8,070 nucleotides of DNA from Bacteroidales bacterium (GTDB lineage: Bacteria > Bacteroidota > Bacteroidia > Bacteroidales > UBA4181): contig JAISKR010000170.1 in assembly GCA_031260845.1 (NCBI GenBank), positions 1-8,070 on the forward strand, written 5' to 3'. A model generated the notes under the pieces. That model was not told the origin of the DNA. It saw only the letters and a list, made by a program, of their open reading frames with translations, and made no database searches. Position numbers and translations under genes: made by a program. This document shows positions 1 through 4,864 of the stretch, in pieces (the stretch's first letter is position 1; the number at the start of each line of letters is the position of its first letter).

Positions 1-40
1 TTCTTAATTGATTTTCGTATCTTCTATATAAGTAATTTAA

Positions 41-61
41 AAATACTTGTATTTCAAATAC
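41..61. promoter_or_regulatory. Triple AAATAC/GTATTT half-site array, candidate regulator site (copy 1)
   Basis: AAATAC (41-46), GTATTT (49-54) and AAATAC (56-61) form two overlapping inverted repeats, one with a 2-bp centre and one with a 1-bp centre. They lie just upstream of the presumed -33 region, at roughly -50 to -70 from the likely transcription start. The same array occurs at 895-915 in the second repeat copy. It could bind a regulator or an upstream activator. It could also be a chance product of AT-rich sequence. Confidence 0.3.
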
Positions 62-72
62 TTATTTTATTT

Positions 73-104
73 TTTCATTTTCTCAAAAAAAAATGCTTAC
101 TTTG
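73..104 (+). promoter_or_regulatory. Bacteroidota-type promoter of the DUF2281-PIN module
   Basis: TTACTTTG at 97-104 differs at one position from the Bacteroidota -7 consensus TAnnTTTG. A TTTC at 73-76, 20 bp upstream, is a weak -33 element (consensus TTTG). Transcription would begin near 110, leaving a leader of about 20 nt before the ATG at 131. No Shine-Dalgarno is obvious, which is normal for this phylum. The assignment rests on motif and position only. Confidence 0.55.
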
Positions 105-130
105 CGGAGTAATTTAAAAAACAGGAAGAT

Positions 131-364
131 ATGAATACGATAGCATTAAATACCCAAACAACAGGATTGACGTATGGAAGAATATCTCAACTTCCACAGG
201 AAATACAGCGTGAGTTATCGGATTATATTGAGTTTTTATTGCTCAAATATCCAACGGATAAATCACAAAAGCCGCACCCGCGAGCAGGATATATGAAGGG
301 CACAGTTACGTGGATGAGCGACGATTTCAATGCCCCTTTAGAGGACTTTAAAGAGTATATGTGA
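131..364 (+). CDS. DUF2281-family antitoxin of a PIN-toxin module
   Basis: This 77-residue protein is the presumed antitoxin that binds and neutralises the PIN ribonuclease encoded next. Residues 20-40 (LPQEIQRELSDYIEFLLLKY) match the N-terminal helix typical of DUF2281 antitoxins. The acidic C-terminus, from about residue 53 (MKGTVTWMSDDFNAPLEDFKEYM region), is the segment that in this family wraps the toxin. The ATG at 131 lies about 20 nt after the predicted transcription start. The stop codon TGA (362-364) overlaps the toxin ATG by one base (TGATG), so the two are translationally coupled. An autoregulatory role is usual for such antitoxins, but no recognisable DNA-binding domain (ribbon-helix-helix or AbrB) is evident here. 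Family assignment is by recognition of the sequence pattern. Confidence 0.85.
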   Translation: MNTIALNTQTTGLTYGRISQLPQEIQRELSDYIEFLLLKYPTDKSQKPHPRAGYMKGTVTWMSDDFNAPLEDFKEYM

Positions 365-750
365 TGAGATTGCTGATAGACACACAATCATTTATCTGGT
401 TTTCTGAAGACGATAAACGGTTACCCACTGCTGTACGTACCATGATGGATGACAATACAAACAGTCTTGTTATCAGTATTGCATCTTTTTGGGAAATAAC
501 GATTAAAATGAGTTTGGGGAAACTTATTTTATCAGAGAATATCGAAACGATGATAAATATGGCTGTGAACAACGGATTTGAAATTCTTCCCATCAAACCA
601 ACTCATTTGATTTCCTTGTCCGCATTGGATCTTTTCCATAAAGACCCTTTCGACCGGATAATTATCGCACAGGCAATAACCGAAAATATGAGTACCATCA
701 GTTCGGACAATATTTTCAGTTCCTATCCTGTTAATAATATTTGGCGGTAA
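364..750 (+). CDS. PIN-domain ribonuclease toxin, VapC-like
   Basis: This 128-residue toxin has a PIN fold, a Mg2+-dependent RNase that in characterised VapC proteins cleaves tRNA or rRNA. All four conserved acidic positions are present (numbered from the ATG at 364): D6 in LLIDTQ, E44 in SFWEITIK, D97 in the HKDPFDR signature, and D115 in ISSDNIF. The toxin therefore looks catalytically intact. It belongs to the HxDPFDR subgroup usually paired with DUF2281-type antitoxins, which fits its neighbour. A GTG at 361 would give one more residue and a 4-bp overlap. The ATG at 364 is preferred because TGATG stop-start coupling is common and the resulting N-terminus MRLLIDT is typical. An intrinsic terminator follows 14 bp after the stop. 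Confidence 0.9.
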   Translation: MRLLIDTQSFIWFSEDDKRLPTAVRTMMDDNTNSLVISIASFWEITIKMSLGKLILSENIETMINMAVNNGFEILPIKPTHLISLSALDLFHKDPFDRIIIAQAITENMSTISSDNIFSSYPVNNIWR

Positions 751-763
751 TCATTCTTCTCAT

Positions 764-794
764 CCGCATCGGCACGAGTTGGTGCGGCTTTTTT
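764..794 (+). terminator. Intrinsic terminator of TA module 1
   Basis: A 10-bp stem (764-773 pairing with 778-787, seven Watson-Crick pairs and three G-T wobbles) encloses an ACGA loop. After one C it is followed by a run of six T (789-794). It begins 14 bp downstream of the PIN toxin stop codon. It should stop transcription of the first module before the second promoter copy. Confidence 0.75.
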
Positions 795-824
795 AATTGA
801 GAATTGAGAACTTTCTCACGGTTT

Positions 825-836
825 CCGTAATTACGG
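825..836. repeat. 12-bp perfect palindrome
   Basis: CCGTAATTACGG is its own reverse complement. It sits between the first terminator and the second promoter copy. Immediately before it, TGAGA and TCTCA (around 804-818) form a further small inverted repeat. It may be a protein-binding site, a remnant of a dispersed intergenic repeat, or a recombination-associated sequence. Nothing in the sequence decides between these. Confidence 0.4.
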
Positions 837-854
837 CAAGCGGGTAATTTTTAA

Positions 855-969
855 TTCTTAATTGATTTTCGTATCTTCTATATAAGTAATTTAAAAATAC
901 TTGTATTTCAAATACTTATTTTATTTTTTCATTTTCTCAAAAAAAAATGCTTACTTTGCGGAGTAATTT
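855..969. repeat. Direct repeat copy 2, the shared promoter/leader of TA module 2
   Basis: This is identical to positions 1-115 over all 115 bp. After that the second copy has one extra T (position 970), then eight more matching bases before the two sequences diverge just ahead of the start codons. The genes downstream of the two copies are unrelated, so the duplicated unit is the control region and not a gene. A 14-bp string that ends inside this copy (844-857) recurs at 1622-1635. Confidence 0.95.
927..958 (+). promoter_or_regulatory. Bacteroidota-type promoter of the RelE-family module
   Basis: This is the second copy of the promoter described at 73-104. The -7 box TTACTTTG is at 951-958 and the weak -33 TTTC at 927-930. 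Transcription would start near 964, about 17 nt before the first ATG at 981. The half-site array at 895-915 lies upstream in the same relative position as in copy 1. Confidence 0.55.
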
Positions 970-980
970 TAAAAAACATA

Positions 981-1208
981 ATGATGATGGAGTCAATACA
1001 ATATCTTACAGACAATAGAGGTAATCGCACAGCCGCCGTTGTTCCGTTTATCGAATGGGAATCATTAACGGAACGATACAATAAACTGCAAGCCAAAATA
1101 AGCGTTTTGCTGGGCATTCAGGAAGGTTTACAGGAGGTTAGGCAAGCCAAACGCAAAGGCGAGGAATTGCAAACTTTAAACGATTTTCTCAATGAAAACG
1201 GTTATTAA
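981..1208 (+). CDS. Small antitoxin, Phd/RelB-like, partner of the RelE-family toxin
   Basis: This 75-residue protein is predicted to be the antitoxin of the toxin that follows. The N-terminal segment (MESIQYLTDNRGNRTAAVVPFIEWESL) resembles the start of Phd/YefM-type antitoxins, which typically read 'yitD..GkrvaVvlpieEye'. The rest is a charged helix (residues ~30-75), the usual toxin-binding part. Three consecutive ATG codons (981, 984, 987) make the exact start ambiguous, so the protein could be 73-75 residues. Its last 17 bp overlap the toxin gene in another frame, which indicates coupled translation. The family assignment is moderate. The antitoxin role is supported mainly by size, overlap and the identity of the neighbour. 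Confidence 0.75.
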   Translation: MMMESIQYLTDNRGNRTAAVVPFIEWESLTERYNKLQAKISVLLGIQEGLQEVRQAKRKGEELQTLNDFLNENGY

Positions 1209-1566
1209 GACCACCAAATCGTTTAAGCGACAAGCAAAGCCATTACTGAAAAAATACGCATCATTGCCGGGCGAATTGAGGCAATTGGAAAAAGACCTGT
1301 CCACAAATCCGTATTTGGGGACAGAGGTCATAAAAGGTATTTATAAGATTCGTTTAGCCATCAAAAGCAAGGGAAAAGGGAAGAGCGGCGGAGCGCGGGT
1401 AATCGCTTTTCACGAAGAAGAAACTGTAATTATCGGTATTCTGGAACAAACCGAAGACACGGAACACATTATCAATTTGATTTCCATCTACGATAAATCG
1501 GAAGTTGAAAACATAAGCGATTCGGAAATTAAACGTCTGATAGAAAATATGGAGATAGAAGATTGA
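1192..1566 (+). CDS. RelE/ParE-family toxin
   Basis: This 124-residue basic protein matches the RelE/ParE-superfamily toxins widespread in Bacteroidota. The most telling stretches are YKIRLAIKSKGKGKSGGARV (residues 51-70) and INLISIYDKSEVENISDSEI (94-113). The YKIRL strand and the SKGKGKSGGARVI segment form the basic core that in related RelE enzymes contacts mRNA on the ribosome. RelE members cleave mRNA and ParE members poison gyrase. The sequence alone does not settle which applies, but the lysine-rich loop favours an RNase. The ATG lies inside the antitoxin gene (17-bp overlap), a typical antitoxin-first arrangement. No strong terminator was found after the stop. Confidence 0.88.
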   Translation: MKTVIKTTKSFKRQAKPLLKKYASLPGELRQLEKDLSTNPYLGTEVIKGIYKIRLAIKSKGKGKSGGARVIAFHEEETVIIGILEQTEDTEHIINLISIYDKSEVENISDSEIKRLIENMEIED

Positions 1567-1568
1567 AA

Positions 1569-1595
1569 AATCTGCGTAATCTGTTTAATCTCGTA
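1569..1595. repeat. Three degenerate 9-bp tandem repeats
   Basis: AATCTGCGT, AATCTGTTT and AATCTCGTA follow one another directly after the RelE-family toxin gene. Short arrays of this type are seen between genes in Bacteroidota. No hairpin or T-tract accompanies them, so they do not look like an intrinsic terminator. Confidence 0.6.
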
Positions 1596-1621
1596 AGTCC
1601 AATTAATTTCGTGCGTCAGCC

Positions 1622-1649
1622 GTAATTTTTAATTCGTAATTCGTAATTC
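1622..1649. repeat. TAATTCG-type intergenic repeat
   Basis: The sequence begins GTAATTTTTAATTC, also found at 844-857, and continues with AATTCGTAATTCGTAATTC, a 7-bp period of TAATTCG. The reverse complement of a similar run (CCGTAATTCGTAATTG) lies at 7970-7985. This looks like a dispersed low-complexity intergenic repeat of the genome, present at three gene boundaries in this window. Confidence 0.6.
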
Positions 1650-1669
1650 ATAAAAATAAACTACTTTTG
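1640..1669 (+). promoter_or_regulatory. Promoter of the endonuclease-fold gene
   Basis: TACTTTTG at 1662-1669 is a perfect TAnnTTTG -7 box. TTCG at 1640-1643, 18 bp upstream, is a one-mismatch -33 element. Transcription would start near 1676, about 15 nt before the ATG at 1691. The promoter therefore rules out the in-frame TTG at 1667, which lies inside the -7 box. Confidence 0.6.
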
Positions 1670-1690
1670 TCTGTATTTTTGTCTTGTGTC

Positions 1691-2764
1691 ATGAAAAGAA
1701 TCATTAGAGTGATTTTCCTGACCATCAACATTGTTGCTGCCGGATGCTTGTTGCTGGCGTATTTGTGTTGTTGGGTGAATCCGGAAAAAGTATGGTGGCT
1801 TGGGCTTTTGGGCTTGGGATACCTGTATTTGCTCATCATCAATCTGTTTTTTACAGGGTTTTGGCTTTTCACGGCGAAGAAAAAATATGCTGTTTTATCA
1901 CTTTTAATTGTCGTTTTGGGTTGGGGTATTACCTCGCGTAATGTCCGTTTTTTCGGGAAAAATATGTCGCCCGCACTGACGGAAAAAAGCATCACGCTGC
2001 TGTCGTTCAACGTGCACATGTTTCATCAGGCAAACGGAACGGGCGAAAACGGCGAGAAACTGAACATACACAACTTCTTTCGGGAATCGCAAGCCGATAT
2101 TCTCTGTTTACAGGAATTTGCGAACGTCGATAAAATGCCGGAACATATCAGTTCAGGTACAAAAATGCCTCACTGCCACGTTGAAATGTCAGTTGGTCAG
2201 TTGGGTATAGCCACTTTCAGCCGTTATCCGATTGTGGGCAGGAAACTTCTTTATTCCGACAACTCTGTGAATGCCTGTATGTACACCGATTTGCTGGTAG
2301 CGGGCGATACCATACGTGTTTTCAATGTTCATCTGAAATCCATCGGATTTGGTTACAAACAGCGCGACCTGCTCGAAAACGCCATCCGTAAGGAATACAA
2401 AGAGTCAGACGTGAAAACGGTTAAATCCATTATAAAGGAAATCGTTGCTGCTTCTATTCGGCGTTCCAAACAAGTGAAAATTGTTGAAGGACACATTGCC
2501 GAATCGCCTTATCCCATCATCATTTGCGGAGATTTCAACGACCCGCCTGTTTCCTATTCTTACCAAAAAATACGTGCGCATCGTAAAGACGCCTTTATGG
2601 AAGCCGGACACGGATTCAGTTTTACGTACAACCTCGGGCGTATTTTCCATCAACGCATTGATTTCATTCTGCATTCGCCCGAATTTGAAGCATACGATTA
2701 TAAAAGTCCCCGCGTCATATTGTCCGACCATTTTCCCATTACGTGTAAATTGGTCAAAAAGTAA
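1691..2764 (+). CDS. Membrane-anchored endonuclease/exonuclease/phosphatase-family protein
   Basis: This 357-residue protein has two parts. The N-terminus carries three hydrophobic helices (about residues 6-28, 36-60 and 66-82). The rest is an endonuclease/exonuclease/phosphatase (EEP, DNase I-like) domain from about residue 100. The metal-dependent active-site set is complete: N107 in LLSFNVHMF, E142 in CLQEF, H214 in FNVHLKS, D281 and N283 in GDFNDPP, D324 in RIDFIL, and D346-H347 in the terminal SDHFPI. The fold cleaves phosphodiester or phosphomonoester bonds. Substrates in this superfamily range from DNA to phospholipids and inositol phosphates, so the actual substrate is unknown. The catalytic domain should sit on one face of the inner membrane. 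It is probably transcribed alone, because the next gene has its own -7 box beginning one base after this stop codon. Confidence 0.88.
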   Translation: MKRIIRVIFLTINIVAAGCLLLAYLCCWVNPEKVWWLGLLGLGYLYLLIINLFFTGFWLFTAKKKYAVLSLLIVVLGWGITSRNVRFFGKNMSPALTEKSITLLSFNVHMFHQANGTGENGEKLNIHNFFRESQADILCLQEFANVDKMPEHISSGTKMPHCHVEMSVGQLGIATFSRYPIVGRKLLYSDNSVNACMYTDLLVAGDTIRVFNVHLKSIGFGYKQRDLLENAIRKEYKESDVKTVKSIIKEIVAASIRRSKQVKIVEGHIAESPYPIIICGDFNDPPVSYSYQKIRAHRKDAFMEAGHGFSFTYNLGRIFHQRIDFILHSPEFEAYDYKSPRVILSDHFPITCKLVKK

Positions 2765-2772
2765 TATCTTTG
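2765..2772 (+). promoter_or_regulatory. -7 box of the N-carbamoylputrescine amidase operon
   Basis: TATCTTTG is a perfect TAnnTTTG match and starts one base after the TAA of the endonuclease-fold gene. No convincing -33 TTTG lies 17-20 bp upstream, where the coding sequence constrains the bases. Transcription from here would begin near 2778 and give a very short leader before the ATG at 2790. Confidence 0.55.
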
Positions 2773-2789
2773 CAACCAAAACAGAGTTT

Positions 2790-3668
2790 ATGCACAGCCC
2801 TAAAAAAATCAATATCGGGTTAATACAAACCGTTGCGACGGAAGACTTGGAACAGAACACCGCCGCCGCCGTACAGCACATTCGGGCAGCGGCAGAGCAG
2901 GGAGCGCAGATTGTTTGCTTGCAGGAATTGTTCCGGTCGCAGTATTTTTGCTTTGCGGAAGAGCATCGCCACTTCTCGTTGGCAGAGCCGGTGCCGGGCG
3001 CCACCACCGCCCTGTTGCAGGCGCTGGCAGCGGAGTTGAAGGTGGTGATTATCGCATCCCTGTTTGAACAGCGGGCGCAAGGTCTGCATCACAATACGGC
3101 TGCGGTGATGGACGCCGACGGAGCCTATCTGGGCAAATACCGCAAAAACCATATCCCCGACGACCCCGGATTTTACGAAAAGTTTTATTTTGCCCCCGGC
3201 GATACCGGCTATCAGGTGTTCAACACGAAGTATGCCCGCATCGGCGTGCTGGTTTGTTGGGACCAGTGGTATCCCGAAGCCGCCCGCATCACTGCATTGA
3301 TGGGCGCCGAAGTCTTGTTTTTCCCTACTGCCATAGGCTGGGACATGAATGAAACCTCGGAAGCGGCAAACAAAGAGCAGTTTGAAGCATGGCAAACCAT
3401 ACAGCGCAGTCATGCCATCGCCAACGGAGTGCACGTAGTGGCAGTGAACAGGACAGGAATAGAGCACGGCACACAGTTTTGGGGCGGCTCTTTCGTGGCA
3501 AACCCTTTCGGAACGGTGCTTTATCAAGCGCCGCATCTCGAACCGGCTGTGCACGTGCAGGAAATAGACCTGAACCTCAGCGGACACTACCGCACCGTCT
3601 GGCCCTTCCTGCGCGACCGGAGAATAGATACCTACCAGCCTGTGCTGAACCGATGGGTGGACAAATGA
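2790..3668 (+). CDS. aguB: N-carbamoylputrescine amidase (carbon-nitrogen hydrolase)
   Basis: This 292-residue nitrilase-superfamily enzyme hydrolyses N-carbamoylputrescine to putrescine, CO2 and ammonia. That is the last step of the agmatine route to polyamines in the cytoplasm. The catalytic triad is visible: E46 in CLQELF, K119 in YRKNHIP, and the nucleophile C156 in LVCWDQWYPE. Features of the AguB subgroup include DDPGFYEKFYF (residues 124-134), the AIGWDMNE stretch near 181, and the RRIDTY ending near 277. The length is that expected for the family. The ATG at 2790 is chosen because it follows the -7 box and gives the standard N-terminus. The frame is open further upstream (to 2481), but only as an overlap with the preceding gene. 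The usual partner, agmatine deiminase (aguA), is not in the window. Other amidase substrates cannot be wholly excluded. Confidence 0.9.
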   Translation: MHSPKKINIGLIQTVATEDLEQNTAAAVQHIRAAAEQGAQIVCLQELFRSQYFCFAEEHRHFSLAEPVPGATTALLQALAAELKVVIIASLFEQRAQGLHHNTAAVMDADGAYLGKYRKNHIPDDPGFYEKFYFAPGDTGYQVFNTKYARIGVLVCWDQWYPEAARITALMGAEVLFFPTAIGWDMNETSEAANKEQFEAWQTIQRSHAIANGVHVVAVNRTGIEHGTQFWGGSFVANPFGTVLYQAPHLEPAVHVQEIDLNLSGHYRTVWPFLRDRRIDTYQPVLNRWVDK

Positions 3669-3700
3669 ACAATGAACGGATGAACCTTTAATTTTACATT

Positions 3701-4864
3701 TTGAGCAAATTAATTTATTTCGTAGTCGGAGAGCCTTCCGGAGATATTCTTGCCTCGCGGTTGATGCGGGCATTGCGTGAAGCATCGCCTGACCTTCGCT
3801 TTACGGGCATGGGCGGCGACGCCATGAAGGATTTGGGCTTTGAGAGCCTTTTCCCGATTTCCGAACTGTCGGTGATGGGATTTTGGGAAGTAGTGCCGCG
3901 ATTGCCGCTCATTCTGCGGCGAATGAAGGAAGTGGCGGATGATATTGCCGCCAAGCAGCCGGACGTGCTGATTACAGTAGATAGTTGGGGTTTCGTCAGT
4001 AAACTGTTGAAAAAACTCAGGAAGCGCGGCGTCAAACTGCCTGTGATACACTACGTAGCGCCGCAGGTGTGGGCATGGAAGAAAGGCAGAGCCGCCAAAG
4101 TGGCGCGTTTGGTAAATCATCTGCTGTGTCTGCTGCCCTACGAGCCGCCTTACTTTGAAAAACACGGACTCGCCTGCACCTTTGCAGGGCATCCCGTTAT
4201 TGAAACCACGGCGGAAATGTCCGCTGAGCCGGTCGATTTCAGGGCGCGGTACGGGATTCCCGAAAACTGTACCCTGCTGACTGTCCTGCCCGGCAGTCGC
4301 CACAGCGAAGTGAGCAAACTTGCGCCGGTGTTTTGCAAGGTGATTGCGCAACTGAGCGCTCATTTTCCCGATTTGCACTTAGCCATACCCACCGTTTCGG
4401 CGATGGAAAGCGAAGTAAAAGCCGCTTTTGCCGGCATTGGCGTTCCTTATCAGGTCGTTCAGGGGCAGCATGAACGTTACAATGCTTTCAGGGCGAGCAA
4501 TTTTGCCTTGGCGGCGTCGGGCACCGTGTCGCTTGAATTGACGGCTTGCGGAACACCGCACGTCATCGCATACAAATTCAACCCGTTGACCAATTTTATT
4601 ATCGACAGGCTGGCTACCACCCGCTTTGCCAATCTCATCAACATACTCGCCAAGAAATTCGTTATTCCTGAGTTTGTGCTGGAAAACTGCGACGAAATAC
4701 TGATTGCCCCCGTTGTGCAGGATTTCATGCAGCATCCCGACAAGGCAAGGACTATCGCCGATGAAGCGGCGCAGTATCTGCAACAACTGAAACCCGCCGA
4801 CGCCATGCCGTCTGCAAAAGCGGCGTCTGTCGTATTGTCATACCTCTCAAATCCAAGCAAATGA
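3701..4864 (+). CDS. lpxB: Lipid-A-disaccharide synthase, alphaproteobacterial-like
   Basis: This 387-residue GT19 glycosyltransferase joins UDP-2,3-diacylglucosamine to lipid X, forming the lipid A disaccharide at the inner membrane's cytoplasmic face. Hallmarks are the N-terminal GEPSGD (residues 10-15), VDSWGF (93-98), HYVAPQVWAWKKGRAAKVAR (117-136), LLPYEPPYFEKHGL (144-157), FAGHPV (161-166), LPGSR (196-200), ASGTVSLEL (272-280) and IPEFV (322-326). The protein looks complete and active. It starts with TTG at 3701, since a stop codon at 3689-3691 leaves no in-frame ATG upstream. It lies 32 bp after aguB with no clear promoter and overlaps the DUF4249 gene by ATGA, so it is probably in one operon with both. 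GEPSGD, ELSVMGFWEVVPRLP and HYVAP-VWAW read like alphaproteobacterial LpxB. The Bacteroidota form typically has GEASGD and YYISPKIWAWKE. Confidence 0.95.
   Translation: MSKLIYFVVGEPSGDILASRLMRALREASPDLRFTGMGGDAMKDLGFESLFPISELSVMGFWEVVPRLPLILRRMKEVADDIAAKQPDVLITVDSWGFVSKLLKKLRKRGVKLPVIHYVAPQVWAWKKGRAAKVARLVNHLLCLLPYEPPYFEKHGLACTFAGHPVIETTAEMSAEPVDFRARYGIPENCTLLTVLPGSRHSEVSKLAPVFCKVIAQLSAHFPDLHLAIPTVSAMESEVKAAFAGIGVPYQVVQGQHERYNAFRASNFALAASGTVSLELTACGTPHVIAYKFNPLTNFIIDRLATTRFANLINILAKKFVIPEFVLENCDEILIAPVVQDFMQHPDKARTIADEAAQYLQQLKPADAMPSAKAASVVLSYLSNPSK

Larger units (their letters stand above)
1..115. repeat. Direct repeat copy 1, the shared promoter/leader of TA module 1
   Basis: This 115-bp stretch recurs without a mismatch at 855-969, exactly 854 bp downstream. 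With one extra T in the second copy, the similarity continues to 123/978. It ends about 15 bp before the antitoxin start codon, so it covers the promoter and almost the whole leader. The window begins inside or at the edge of this copy, so its true left boundary is unknown. It is very AT-rich and includes three AAATAC/GTATTT half-sites (41-61) and a nine-A run before the -7 box. Confidence 0.95.

Noticed and set aside
361..363. GTG at 361 as the start of the PIN toxin
   Set aside because: It is possible, but it adds only one residue. The ATG at 364, coupled through TGATG, is the simpler choice.
1..969. Integron-like cassette array with the 115-bp repeats as recombination sites
   Set aside because: The repeats lack the paired inverted core sites (GTTRRRY-type) of attC elements, contain the promoter, and sit upstream of the genes. 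No integrase gene is present.
1..969. CRISPR array or insertion-sequence ends
   Set aside because: There are only two long copies, 854 bp apart with genes between them. There is no transposase and there are no terminal inverted repeats.
1667..1690. TTG at 1667 as the start of the endonuclease-fold gene
   Set aside because: It falls inside the TACTTTTG promoter box. The ATG at 1691 gives a normal signal/transmembrane N-terminus.
2481..2789. In-frame N-terminal extension of the aguB reading frame
   Set aside because: It overlaps the conserved catalytic end of the endonuclease-fold gene in another frame. The extension has no family resemblance, while the ATG at 2790 follows a -7 box and gives the standard N-terminus.
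3665..3685. Three ATGAAC repeats between aguB and lpxB
   Set aside because: The repeats are short, and the first overlaps the aguB stop codon. No further structure or conserved frame supports a function.
2820..3785. Long minus-strand open frame (321 codons) across aguB and the start of lpxB
   Set aside because: It is antisense to two well-supported genes. Its translation is rich in Cys, His and Arg with no domain pattern.
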